A stretch of DNA of 64,000 nt from Megamerina dolium (Eukaryota; Arthropoda; Insecta; Diptera; Megamerinidae). A program made the position numbers and the translations under genes. The DNA lies in assembly GCA_963854835.1 (NCBI GenBank), contig OY978526.1:87162846-87226845 (forward strand), in the 5' to 3' direction. Shown here one piece after another: positions 36,848-49,339 of the stretch (position 1 is the stretch's first letter; each line of letters opens with the position of its first letter). The notes under the pieces were generated by a model, which worked only from the letters and a program-made list of their open reading frames with translations, was not told the DNA's origin and made no database searches.

Positions 36848-37690
36848 TTGCACCGATGGTTCAAAAATGGACTGCGGGGTAGGGGCGGGCATCTTTACAG
36901 AGCCCCTTCATATATCCAAATCATTACGTCTTCCTAATGAGGCTAGTGTGTTTCAGGCAGAAATGTTGGCTACAAAAGAGGCACATACATGCCTTTCAAG
37001 TGATAGAGTCTCTTGGTCAAAGATAGCTATCTTTACAGACAGTCAAGCTGCTATCAAAGCCCTAGATTCTGATACAATATCTTCAAAACTGGTCTAACAA
37101 TTCAGACAACAACTCGCAGAACTCAGCCAACGGCTGCAAGTTACTCTTGTTTGGGTTCCAGGTCATAGGAACATTGAAGGGAACGAACAAGTAGACGAAT
37201 TGAGTAGGGCAGCCTTTGCATTGGATTTTTCACTGGCGGAAATTGTAGCTATTCCGTTCAGAAAGATAAAAAGTACTATAGCTTCACACCACTGTTCCAT
37301 TGCGGAAAAAAGATGGAAGCGGCTGACAACTTGTACCGTGTCAAGACAGACATGGCCAAGGTATAACATTCAAATGATGAATCAACTGCTAAATTGTTCG
37401 CGTTCAAACATCACACACATTACTGCGGTTCTGATAGGTCATTGGAAGGTAGGGAAATATGCTGTCGCAGCTGTCAGGATGACAATGAGTCAGAACGCCT
37501 CTCTCATTACATATGAAAATGTCCTAATTTGGCAAGAGCCAGAATCCGCTGTTTTGGTAAACCTTTTCTTCAAAGTAATACCGTATTCTTGGATCTCACA
37601 AAGTGGTTGTAGCACTTTAAGAGATAGGATCCTGGAAACTATGAGAAGTTTTAACCTCTACAATATATAAAAATACAACATTTAAATAAA
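36848..37690 (+). mobile_element. LOA-type LINE RNase H and C-terminal fragment
   Basis: The plus strand starts with a catalytic DG motif in a shifted frame (CTDGSK-like around 36850), then MDCGVGAGIFTEPLHISKSL (36867). ASVFQAEMLATKEAHTCL (second catalytic Glu) and IAIFTDSQAAIKALDSDTIS (third Asp) follow. A stop falls after SSKLV, then LVWVPGHRNIEGNEQVDELS (37145-37205), with the ADE motif changed to VDE. The region after RNase H (RWKRLTTCTVSRQTWPRYNI, ITAVLIGHWKVGKYA) runs on to 37670. The cysteine tail is mutated. Nearly all of the RNase H core is preserved apart from one stop. Confidence 0.85.
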
Positions 37691-37694
37691 ACAC

Positions 37695-40600
37695 TTAAGG
37701 AGTAAAGGTGGTGGTAAAACGGTCGTAGTCACTAATTATATCTTTCTCGATGAAAACAGCCACTTCATCAAGAACATCAACAACAACAGAGTTCATGCTT
37801 TTTTTTTTAAATAAAATTTAACATGGAATTTTTATTACAATAATTTATCTTAAGCTTTTTTAAAGGATTTAAAAAAAATACAAGATCCGCTTGAGCCCAT
37901 TGTTCAACTATTCTTATGATGCAAGTGTGGCTATCTATACAAGGTATGTAATATATACATAGAGTAAAACTTATGTCATTGCCATTCTAAAATAATTATT
38001 TTATTTATTCTTATTTATTTTTTTTTTTTTTGTAAAGCCGATAAGCTTACAATACACTCAGCAGGTAATGAAATTGCAAAAAATTTCATATTCATATTAC
38101 ATAAAATTTACTTATTCTTTGTTGGTTGCTGTAGCAGATATACATACAATACAAGTACCTGAAGTGTATTTGAGCAGATATTTTACTGCTTTAACATGTT
38201 GATCCACTTTTATTTTCAATTTGCTCCATTGTTTTCATTACATCATTCAGTTGTTTTATACTAAACATTTAATTTTAATTGAAGCATTTTAATTAAATTT
38301 TAATTTAAAAAAATTTAAAAATGATTACGAATAAAAGCAATATTGTGATAAATAAATATTGAAAATTTTACTAATATTGATTTTTCAAAACAATTATATC
38401 ATTTTATTTTTCATTTTATTATTATTATTATTATTATATTTTTTTTTTACTTCAATATATTTTTTTCTTATGTCTATTTATACGAAGTGATGGTGATTGT
38501 AATATTCGATGTAGCAAAAAATTACAAATTATTACCATTCCCTTTGATATTTAATGAGGTGTAAAAATAACGAAGTACCTACAAATTCATTGAAAACACA
38601 AAATATAGCAAAAGATAATGTATAATAATCTCAATACAAAGGAATTCATTTTAATGTGAAAGTGGTGAGTAATTTCGAGTGGACAAGTAGATAATACATT
38701 TCCAAAATTAACTCAAGAATTTTGGATGAATAACTTCTTGAATAAAACTCGCAACCTTTAGTATAAATAAATTTAAGAAAAAACATTAAAATAAGCTTAA
38801 CACAGAAACTGATAGTTGAATTAGTATATTTATTGAATTTGTATCATATTATACCTCTTTATATGAACAATTATTCTATCGTACTTTTTTCAAAAAGTAG
38901 CAAAGAATACACTCACACTTCCTTCTTATCTATTTCTTGAGTATTATGTTTGACATATTGCCTCTTCGTCTACCAAAGTAGACAAGTTTACATTAATAAT
39001 ATTTCCATCAATTAATAGAATGGTAATGCAATGAGCACTTTGAGGTATGAAGTGCATACTCTTGCGTGGTTTTTTTTTTTGTACGTATGTTCTTGATTGC
39101 TGAACTAAATCATTGCTACTTTATGTAATTCCTCCAATTCAGAATTTACATCATGATTTCAAAAAGCCAAAGAGCTCTGCTCCTCCTACTTTCAGTTGCT
39201 GCACGTCATCTCCTAGTCGATAACTTTAACATTTTGAAACATTGCGCTGGCATAAAATGCCACTTCATTAATTTACTGTAACACAAAAATGTGCCATCAA
39301 ATAAAAGCATCAATTATCTGCCACCACAGTTGAAAGTAAAAGTATAAAGCAAGTTTTAATGAAATTCGCCAAATTGCTAATGAAAGTACGAATCTCTATC
39401 CGTTCTGCATCAAATCCCTATAGATGACAAACCTAACAACAACAACAACATCTATTTTCACTTTTTTTCCCCTTAATTGTTTGTTGTTTATTTGCATTGT
39501 AAGATTACTCTTTACTTGCTGCTGGTGGGGAATATAAAGCTCATACTCTACCATCCTCGTACAAAATAATTAAAAAATAGAGTCTTGTTTTTTGTTTGTG
39601 GCTCCGTTAAAAATTTGTTTCTATATTTTAGATTTTTTTGTATGAATTAAGTTTTTTTTCTATTTGTAAACAATGCCGAACCATTACAAAATGAACCTTA
39701 AGACTTTCGATTTACTAACGATGCCAAAAAAATGCAAACAATACAAGATGCTACCAGATAATAATGATGATATTAAAGGATAGGATTAATGACTGCATCA
39801 GTTGACTTGTATTAGCAAACTATATACAATAACAAGTCATTTATGTCATATACATGATACGTCATATGTTGAATAAATTTCCTTAGCATATAAAATTGTA
39901 TGTAATTTTAAATATATCATAATTTGATCTTTTGCAAATATCGATAAATTATATCAATAAACACTATAGTTTTCAAACCAATGAAAATGGTTCGTCTTGT
40001 TAATGTTTGATATAGTAAAACAATGTATATAATATAATTGAAATTTATATGATTGCTGCTAGCCATAAATAAACATGTCCTTTATATACATGCAATGGTA
40101 GGCAGCTCATAAATTAAAGTTAAATAAATGCATGACCCTAATTCGAAACAATAATACCATTACAAAAATTTCGTGCCAAATATTGTCACTAAAGGTGCAG
40201 TAAGAACCATATATGTAATCACCCATATGCATTGTATACATACAACTATGTCTTTAGGTGAGTAGCCATGTAATCCAACTGCGGTGTTAACGATTTTTTT
40301 TCCCCCTTTCATTTCGCTCTATTTAATTAAATATTTGTTGTTGCTGTTCATATTGGTGCTAATATCACAATACTTTCACTATAAATTTCTATGCACACAT
40401 TCATATATATATATAGTGTGCATACGTTAATATATGAATATGTAAATATTTGTCAAAATGGCTCTAATTGCCCCAGGGTATAGAAAAATTCACTTAAGGT
40501 AAATTATAATGTCGATACAATGGTATGTAAGTATAAAAATCCACAATAGAGATCCAAAGGTCTTTAAAAATATTGAAACTGGTGGTGAAACGAAGGCTTT
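37695..40600. other. Long AT-rich non-coding stretch
   Basis: Nearly 3 kb without any frame or repeat end that I can identify. Contains several T runs and an (ATT)n-like patch near 38418-38437. Confidence 0.55.
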
Positions 40601-40639
40601 AAATCGTAATTCGACAATAAAGCAACAAAGTGTCTAATG

Positions 40640-41200
40640 AGTCTCATGACAGAGATAATTTCAACTGCTTAGGATCCCTCATAACAAACACTGGAGATAG
40701 TTCCGATGAAAGTAAACGTCGTCGAAGTAATGGCAAGGGCCCTAACTTCAAAATTTACAAAAATATATATTTGTAAATGTCTTGGTATGTCCAATAGCTA
40801 CCTATGCATCATGAAACATGGATCATCAAAAAATTGACAGGCAAAAAAATGAAGCCTTTGAACTATGGGTGTACAGAAGAGTACTAAGAATTCCAGAGAC
40901 TGCTCATCGGACGATCATATCTGTACTTGAAGAGCTAAATGTAAAAACAAGGCTCATGAAAACAATCTCCAATGCATATCTGATATATTTTGGACATGTG
41001 GCTAGGAGATATGGTACCTTGTGGTTGTAACTGGTTGTGGAGGGCAAAGTAAGCGAAAGTAAAAGACGAGAAAGGTCACCTACAAGACGGATGGATCAAC
41101 TATAACCTCTGATAGGAAAAACGATGAATGCAGCTATACACACTGCGTGAGATCGAACAACACGGCGCATCGCAACGAAAAATCTGCTCTGTCAAAAGCA
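40640..41200 (+). mobile_element. LINE reverse transcriptase C-terminal remnant
   Basis: The plus strand carries NCLGSLITNTGDSSDESKRR (near 40662), then the tail of an RT. The frame 40818-41030 reads NEAFELWVYRRVLRIPETAH, VLEELNVKTRLMKTISNAYL and IYFGHVARRYG. This EAFE.W.YRR.L.I pattern is the standard end of a widespread endonuclease/RT LINE group, often misannotated as a craniofacial development protein. An arginine-rich GRPTR-like end (ERSPTRRMDQL, near 41070-41100) follows. The palm domain is absent. Confidence 0.75.
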
Positions 41201-41204
41201 AAGG

Positions 41205-42820
41205 AAGGAGAAAGTAAGGAAAAAGGAAGGTGCCACTGTAAAAGTTTGTAAATTTTGAGAAACTTGCCGAATATATGAAAATCATATTTCAAGTACCAAC
41301 ACTTGTGTATAATTAATGTATAATTATATATATAATCAATTAATTAATCAACACTTGTGTATGCTTACAAATATACAATCAGTAATCATCAAGTATCATC
41401 TTGTGGAAAATAAAATAAAGAGTACTTCAAATGTAAGTCGCCTTGCAAATGTTAAGTGAACGGATGTGAACGGTTAAACATTTTGCATCTCTTTTCAACA
41501 ATTGTTATTCACACTTGTTGTTGTTGTTTTTATTGTATGTAGTAGTTGATGTAGTTTGCAATGCATATATGTATTTACCATATAATGCAATATGGAACCC
41601 ATTTGAGTGCAATTCAAAATGCTTTTTCCTGTGTAGTATTTCTATGATTATTGTTTTTATTTCCGTTTTTCGGTATTATTTGTTTGCATTTTGCAAATGC
41701 CTTTCACAGATGCTAAGCACATACTCATACTTACGTACTTATATGCATACAAGCATAGAATGAAAGAGAACGAGAGAGAGAGAGAGGGGAAGGTGGAGGA
41801 GACAGAAGAATTCATAAATAATTTTATTCATGTGGTTGATAAATGGCATGTGCTTTTATTTAATTTTTTTTTTTTAGTATATCTTTTTTCATTGTTTTCT
41901 GAACACAGTCGGTGGCAGCTTTCTTTTAAAGTGCTCAGCAATATTCTTCGCCATGTGTGTCAAGTAGAAATGGCAAGAAACTGATTTCGTTGTTGTTTAA
42001 TTTTTTTTTTTGTGTTGAATAAAAAATGACTGCAATTAATGGTGCAATGGAGACGAGTGTGCACTTTCCTTTTCCAATTCTATTAATTGCATTTGCATTG
42101 TATACTTGAGTTTTTTATTATTAAGCAATAAAATTTACATTAAATATTTATTAGAATTATTATGAAATTATGAAATATTTATTATTTAACCAGCCATTCA
42201 CAATGGGTTCCCATATGCATATATGCAAAGTATTAGTTTCGATTCATTGCCATTTAAAATTTACGATATTGAAGAAAAAACAAAAACATTACAAAGTGCC
42301 ATAAACACTCTGCCTCTTTTCGTTAGCCAAACAAATCAGTCAACTAACAAACTAAGTAGTTATTGAATCATGTTTTTTTTTTTTTGCATTCTTCGAAGAA
42401 TTTTCCGAAATCGCATCAATCAAACTGTCAAAGCAAAAGATCGAAAATTACTTAAAGTAAAATCACAAACAGTTCTGAACCCCACTTGAAATAATGACCC
42501 AATCGACCATAATCCATAATAACAAAAAACTACAGAAAAAAGGGAAACATTTTTTTTAACCAATCAATTTTAGCACATATAAACAATAACAATTTGCATG
42601 CGCTTGTATTTATATTTATAAGAATATTTATATTTATAAGAAAATATTAAGCAATATATTCAAAGAAGTTTGCTTTTTCTTAAACATAAACTGTTTAATG
42701 TTATAGTGATTATTTCAAATGTCAATACAGATAGCCACGTGTTTTTATAATAACAGTTGATTCAGCAAGAAAAACGCTTATAAATGTTTATAAGTTTAAT
42801 GGATATTTCGTCTCATATAA
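41205..42820. other. AT-rich non-coding DNA
   Basis: Apart from a short (GA)n tract near 41772-41787 nothing was recognised. Confidence 0.5.
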
Positions 42821-43552
42821 TAGCCTAGACAGACGGCAGAGTTAATCCGGATTAACGAGTTAATTCGAATTAACTTGGGTATTAACTGCAGCTAATCCGC
42901 ATTAGCTCTAGAGTTAATTCTCAAAATTAAAAAAGATTAATTAGTAATTTTCTTGTATATTTTCTCATAGTGACAGTGACAGAGTGCCAGACGACAGAAA
43001 TTGTAATGTAAGTAAGTAATAGTAATGTAAGTGAGCAATCCTAATAAAACAGCAACCAGCTGTTTACTTAATCCGCAATATTGCCGTCTGTCAGGTTAAT
43101 AGCCTAGACAGACTAACTAAACGGCTGATTGGTGTTTGATTAGGTCTGTCCACTTACATTACTATCACTATCAATTTCTGTCATATATCACTCTCGATAT
43201 AAGAAAATCTACAAGAAGTACGTGAACTGAAAACTATCAGAAACTTGTAAATTGACATTCACCGTTCGTAATTGACAGCTGGATTTATTTGTTCGCCAAC
43301 ACTTTTCATGTTAAAAACTGTTAACAATTGTTGAAAGTTTTTTGTTAGCGAACACACCTAATATTTTGTAAAATGGATGGAGAAAAATTCACAATAGACA
43401 ATTTTCAGCAGTGTTGCCATCGCAAATTGCCCTAATCCTCATTTATTTTGAGAATTAACTCGTCGAGTTTATGCGGATTAGCTGCAGTTAATGCTCGAGT
43501 TAATTCGAATTAACTCGTTAATCCGGAATTAGGCTGCCGTCTGTCTAAGCTA
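42821..43552. mobile_element. 732-bp foldback-type element with 108-bp arms
   Basis: The left arm 42821-42928 starts TAGCCTAGACAGACGGCAG. The right arm 43445-43552 ends CTGCCGTCTGTCTAAGCTA; each is close to the reverse complement of the other. Within each arm are further palindromes made of TTAATCCGGATTAA, GAGTTAATTCGAATTAAC and CTGCAGCTAATCCGCATTAG. A second internal copy of the end sequence (TAGCCTAGACAGAC, 43100) is preceded by GCCGTCTGTC (43083), as if one element ended and another began there. No transposase is encoded. Probably a non-autonomous DNA transposon. Confidence 0.85.
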
Positions 43553-43698
43553 TAACGCACATATACAGAATATTGATTTACATTTACATGAAATGTGTAC
43601 GTAAAATCATTCATTCGGAAAAAGGTATGCATAACGAAGTGTCATTATTGATACAGATTGACAAAACGTCGAAAAATCATCTGCACTACTTTTATGTT

Positions 43699-43925
43699 AC
43701 TTTATATAACAGAGTCATCATTTTGATAGATTTCTAAAATAGCGTATTTAGATTTTCTTTATTTAATGTCATTACTCCATTTCAGTTAAAATGTCGTTTT
43801 AAATCACCAAAAATACTTTATATAACAGAGCCATCATTTTGATAGATTACTAAAATAGGGCATTGAGCTTTTTGTTATTTAATGACGTCACTCTATTTCA
43901 ATTAAAAGTCATTTTAAATCATTGA
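43699..43925 (+). repeat. Tandem duplication, period about 115 bp
   Basis: ACTTTATATAACAGAGTCAT at 43699 recurs with one mismatch at 43814. The following sequence (ATTTTGATAGATT..CTAAAATAG, TTATTTAATG.C.TCACTC.A) is repeated with point differences and small indels. Confidence 0.85.
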
Positions 43926-44031
43926 AATTTCTAAATAAATAAAATGCAGTTCTAACTGAAAATACGATTTTAAATAAAATGCTCTGAATCATATTGTTTA
44001 AGTATACAATTCATAAACCTTATTGTAACTC

Positions 44032-44378
44032 CAGGGTGATCTTATAAGAGCCTTCGAATTTGATTTTGAAAAAAAAAAACACACTTAAAATTTAGAAAAA
44101 TGTATGAAATCATTATTTGAGTCGATAGAACAATCTATATAATTCAATGTTTAAAAATGATTTCAAGTATAAGTTGACCGAGGCTGCGCCTCAAATGGTT
44201 CATATGCTGGATATGAATGAATGAATTCAATAATCTGCACGCGTTATTCGTTTGTGAGTCGATTCATGGTTAAATTAGAGACCAAACAGAATATATTTGA
44301 CAGTAACATGTTCCGCGAAAACAGCTGAGCTGCCAAAAACAGTGTTGCCAAAAATAAAGTTGCTAAAAAATCACCCTA
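44032..44378. mobile_element. 347-bp IS630/Tc1-like MITE (copy B)
   Basis: The left end CAGGGTGATCTTATAAGAGC and right end TTGCTAAAAAATCACCCTA share an AGGGTGAT-type inverted terminus, with TA at 44379-44380. The first 200 bp align with 12376-12590, and 44263-44360 aligns with 13546-13643 of copy A. It lacks the N-terminal transposase piece retained in copy A and is a shorter deletion derivative of the same family. Confidence 0.8.
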
Positions 44379-44380
44379 TA

Positions 44381-45635
44381 TTAATAACAATGCTAATCAT
44401 TGTATCGAAACGGACCTTCCGTGATGCATGTAATCATAAAATGGTATATGCCTAAGTAATGTTTTGCATAATATTTATATTGTGTAGGAATTGCTTATAT
44501 ACAATGTTTATATACATATTGTACACTATATACATGTATGATGGTTAATTTTTAATTGAAAACACGCTTATGAATTGATTTAAATCACCCTCATTCTTTT
44601 TAAGAATAATATTTTTAATTCATAGAATAAATTTAACGAATATTTAAAAATATGCAGAAAATTTAACATTTTCAAATGATTTGCTTTAGTTTTTACATCT
44701 CTTTCTATTTTTTTTTTTTTTTGTTATATTTTTATTTGACTATTGTAAATGCTGGTTTATAAAGTTATTTAAATAATTCAAGTGTGACATTTTATGCTAA
44801 ATAAACTCAATTTGTATAGAAATAAAAATAAAAAAAATATTCACGTGGACAAAATAAATTCACAGCAAATACAGGACCCCTAATCCACTCACTCATGGAC
44901 ACATATACTTATCTACATAAATATGTATGTGTATTTATATGCACACAAATGCAATTTCAGTTTATAAATGTAAACTAACCGCAGTACAACGAATACACAT
45001 ACACATACACAAACTAAATGCAAAAACTAAAAGTGAGCTCACGATGCAAATTTGTAGCAAACAAAAATGAAAATATAACCACAACCAAAAAACTTGCAAC
45101 GGATAATTTCTATGCAAACATCCCTGTCTGTCAAATTTTGAAATTTATATCGTCATTTACACAGATTAACATGGGGATAAAATTGGTATATAGCATTGCG
45201 CCAGTATAATATGGACGCACACAGCTGTACAATAATCTATATATATGGCTGCATGCTATGTCCTCCAACACAAATAGTATTTTTGATACTTAACTCCATA
45301 ATATTGTAAAACCAACCGATGAGAACAAAATAGAGCAGAAAAAGAAGAAGAAGAAGAACATTCAGTATTAATAACAATAATGTCAGCCATATAGCAACAA
45401 CAATAAAATTCAATTTATGTAGTCGTATTGTATTTATAAAGCTTCAGCATTATCATCAATGATAAAGTATATTATTTTCAACTGCAACCTGCAATAGTGA
45501 CAATTGAAAATGCTTTCAAAATGATTTAAAAATGAATGAAGTATTTTTTATATTTGTGATTTAAAATGCTTTTCTGCATATTTCATGGATATTTTTATTG
45601 ACGATTATATTATAAAAAACAAAAACATATTAAAA
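44381..45635. other. AT-rich non-coding DNA
   Basis: No gene recognised. A short (GAA)n run lies near 45341-45358. Confidence 0.5.
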
Positions 45636-47535
45636 AAAATCTCCTTACAGTCGGCTGGGGCCGACCAAACTATACCCTGCATATGTAGATTTATATATAA
45701 AAAGTTTACTCGAATATCCAACTTTTCTTTTATTTCCACTTTTCGAGAAACAATTTTTGCATATACTACTAATTTACACCCGAAATATGGTTGACTTTGA
45801 CGAAGTAAAAGGATTTTAAGATAATTCCGAGGCTTAGTATGGGAGCTATATAAAAAGTGGGCGTGGCTTACCACATTCTAGTAAATCCAATTAATTTTTC
45901 AATGTTAATCCACACCTTAAATTTGGTGTCCTACGTTGAATAGTTTCTAAGTTATGGTGGTTAACATTTTTGTTTAATTTCCTCAACTTTGTATGGGAGC
46001 CCCAATAAGAAGTGGGCGTGGTACGCTGATTTTTCGCCAGATTATTTCCGACTACGATATTAATTTAAGTGTCAATTATGGTTATTGTAGACATAAGATT
46101 GCCTAAGTTACAGCTGTTTCAATTTAAAATTTGTATGGGGGTTACGATAAACACTAGGCGTAGTGCGCCCATTTTCTGTGAGCCTAGTTGCTCGTACAAT
46201 ACTAATCCACACCTTAAATTTCGTTGTCCTAGGCTAAATTGTTTGTAAGCTATGGAGCTTAAAATTTTAGTTTAATTCACTCGACTTTGTATGGGAGACC
46301 CATGAAGGAGTGGGCGTGGCACACTGATTTTCTGCCAGCTTTTTGCCGACTACGATATTAATTTAAGTGTCAATTATGGTTATTCTAGACAGAAGATTGC
46401 CGAAGTTACAACTGTTTCAATTTAAAATTTGTATGGGGGTTACGATAAACACTAGGCGTAGTGCGCCCATTTTCTGTGAGCCTAGTTGCTCGTACAATAC
46501 TAATCCACACCTTAAATTTCGTTGTCCTAGGCTAAATGGTTTGTAAGCTATGGAGCTTAAAATTTTTGTTTAATTCACTCGACTTTGTATGGGAGACCCA
46601 TGAAGGAGTGGGCGTGGCACACTGATTTTCTGCCAGCTTTTTGCCGACTACGATATTAATTTAAGTGTCAATTATGGTTATTCTAGACAGAAGATTGCCG
46701 AAGTTACAACTGTTTCAATTTAAAATTTGTATGGGGGTTACGATAAACACTAGGCGTAGTGCGCCCATTTTCTGTGAGCCTAGTTGCTCATACAATACTA
46801 ATCCACACCTTAAATCTCGTTATTCTACGCTGAATAGTTTGCAAGTTATAACCGGTAACATTTTTTTTAATTTCCGCAACTTTGTATGGGAGACCCAAAA
46901 AGGAGTGGGCGTGGCACATTGATTTTCTGCCATATTATTTCTGACTACCGTATTAATCTAAGTGTCAATTATGGTTATTCTAGACAGAAGATTGTAGAAG
47001 TTACAGCAGTTTCAATTTAAAAGAAGTACAGACACTTTGTATGGGAGCTACGCTAGAAAGTAGGCGTGGCTCACCCACTTTTGGCGAGGTTATATAGTAG
47101 TATAATATAACTCTATGTGCAAAATATTGTTGTCCCAGGTCGTATATTATGTGAGTTATAGCAAGTTAAAGATTTTGAAAATTTCGAGGTTAGTCGCTTT
47201 GAATGCTTGGTGTGGGCGTGGTTATTGACCGATCATGCCCAATATCAATCCCCTCCGTACTCTTGGATCATAGATTACTTATGCCAAATTTCATCGAAAT
47301 AGCTCAATATTTACTCGAGTTATCGTGCGAACCAGCCAGGTGACAGACAGACGGACGGACGGACGGACGGACGGACGGACGGACGGACGGACGGACGGAC
47401 ATCGTTAAATCGAAAATTTAATCGACGCTGATCACGAATATATATCCATGTCTATATCTCCGGAGATTCCTTCAAGTGGACACAAACATCTGACCGAAAT
47501 GAATATACCATGCATATTGCATTATGCAGGGTATA
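45636..47535 (-). repeat. TATACCCTGCA-ended dispersed repeat, copy B (inverted)
   Basis: This is the reverse-orientation partner of 9439-11112. It opens with the hairpin tail (45650-45665), then TATACCCTGCAT at 45671-45682, and ends ATGCAGGGTATA at 47535. The interior carries three 298-bp units marked by TTTGTATGGGGGTTACGATA at about 46132, 46428 and 46726, one more than copy A. A (GGAC)n tract lies at 47342-47400. Conceptual translations of the shared 85-codon frame (46665-46922 here, 10060-10317 in copy A) differ at only about three residues, so the copies are similar and recent compared with the LINEs. Confidence 0.85.
47342..47400 (+). repeat. (GGAC)n microsatellite
   Basis: About thirteen tandem units. 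The complementary tract occupies the same place in copy A (9574-9640). Confidence 0.95.
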
Positions 47536-47645
47536 ATAATATCAAAAAATAGTGCAACTTATCTCTAAATAGAGTAGTTCGGGATTAATCTTTTCACGAT
47601 CAATTATTAAATTTATTCGCTTTTAAGTCTACAATAATATATTGC

Positions 47646-47765
47646 AGGTTAAGGTAGCTGATAGAGCGACGGTGATAGAACCTACGATAGCAAAACATAA
47701 GGATATTGGATAACCCCAGGTTCGAATCCGAGAAGAGAAAATACGTAAATTTTATTTTGTATATT
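47646..47765 (+). other. tRNA-like sequence, possible SINE head
   Basis: A box A-like TAGCTGATAG at 47655 and an exact box B GGTTCGAATCC at 47719 occur in tRNA order. They are about 64 bp apart, more than in an intronless tRNA gene, and no acceptor stem pairing is evident. A T-rich segment follows. A degenerate SINE or tRNA pseudogene is likely. Confidence 0.35.
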
Positions 47766-48050
47766 TAAATTTGAAATATATGAATTGGAAATTATAATGC
47801 AATGAATTAAAATAACTTGTATGTTCTATACTCTGTACCCGTACATAAAAATATAAAATAATTTTTTTTTTTTCAAATGTTTTTGTTTCGAACAGCGGCG
47901 AAGAGCAAAAATGGGTAAATCGTTAAATAATTGAAATGAAAATATAATTAAGAATTATAATGCATTGAATGAAAACTTGTAACCGTGCTTATCTACATCT
48001 AATAATCTATATTTATCCCCGTTCGGGTATAAAAGGTTACAATTGGTCTC

Positions 48051-48128
48051 TTCATAAGACCTGCTTGAACAAAAAGGAACAGTTCACTCCATGTAAAGAG
48101 ATCAAAAGTGCGATTAGTCGTATATTCC
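48051..48128 (+). repeat. Short dispersed repeat, matches 32055-32132
   Basis: See the partner copy. Identity is uneven but clear over about 70 bp, including the ACTCCAT and GTGCGA words at equivalent spacing. Confidence 0.55.
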
Positions 48129-48129
48129 T

Positions 48130-49139
48130 TTGCGACTGATGCCGGACACATCCCGGACCAGTCGCTTTTTATGCAGGATGTGTTTAGGATGTTCAGATTT
48201 TTTAATAAATTTTAAACAAATTGAATGTCAACTGGGATATAATGTACGGATATATTGTTCTTGCTACAATACATGAAAATTAGTTATATTTTTTGGCATT
48301 ATACTATATACTGGACACTATTTTGATCAAATGTTCGCTATGGTTTCGTGTGATGTTATACAAAGAATTACCGAGTGGGCTGTTACAAATCTTGTTTCTC
48401 GATAAAAAGTAATTCTTCGAAAATGTGGTTTTTCAGACTTATCCAAGAATACCTTTCTCAATATTTTTCTAATCCAAATGTAAGATTAGTATATGTAAAG
48501 GAAACAAGAGCGCTACTTTCATTACTTGAAAATAAAAATTAAAAATAAATAAAATTCTAGACTCAAATTCAATGCCCTTAAATCGATATAATTAGCTAAT
48601 CAACATATTTTGATTTTGTCCACAGGTACGAATTTACATATTTAGAAAACGAAAGAATTTCAGGCCCATTTAAAATCGCTACAAATTATCCATATAAGAC
48701 TGAAGACTAAGACTTCTACTATTTACAAATGCATGCACACATCTACTGTACACGTGAATGTATATTTGATATTCACATTATTCTTAGTGTTTATTTGTCC
48801 TTATTTATTTCACAACAATACAACAGCAATCAAAGAAAGTAAATTTGAATAAAGTGGGATGGCAGGGTGAAATGATTCTTATTTTTGGGAAAACAACACT
48901 GGTTGTATGCTGAGAAATTCAGAAATTGCAAATGCAACTAATTAAAAAGTTTTACAACAAAACAAATTTCTATAGAAATTAACATGACACAAATTTTGTA
49001 AATGAGCAATGCATGAGCATTTTGAAAACTACAAACGTGGCGATGCATACAAATTAAAGCAACAAATAGAATGAAATAAGTCAAAGCAAAAATTAAATGA
49101 TAACATTTTATAATGTAATTTATACATACACATATAATA
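48130..49139. other. AT-rich non-coding DNA
   Basis: Nothing recognised. Confidence 0.5.
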
Positions 49140-49141
49140 TA

Positions 49142-49336
49142 CCACCTTGATCAAAAAGTTCCCGGAATAACCACCGTGTGGCGTAACTTTTGCAAATGTC
49201 AAGCTATGACGCTAAGATTTAGAGGGAATATCAACAACAGATGTACCAACATAACAAAAAAAAAAAAACAGAACTCAAATTGGAACGATGGAAGCTCCAC
49301 ATGGTGATTATTCCGGGAACTTTTTGATTAAGGTGG
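49142..49336. mobile_element. 195-bp MITE, CCACCTTGATCAAAAAGTT family, copy 1
   Basis: Inverted ends of about 40 bp: CCACCTTGATCAAAAAGTTC at the left and GAACTTTTTGATTAAGGTGG at the right. TA lies on both sides (49140-49141, 49337-49338). The family also occurs at 54856-55215. The TA target and TIR form suggest a mariner/Tc1-mobilised element. Confidence 0.9.
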
Positions 49337-49339
49337 TAT

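Noticed and set aside
41691..41984. 97-codon frame with a charged stretch
   Set aside because: The charged part is the translation of a (GA)n tract and the rest is T-rich DNA.
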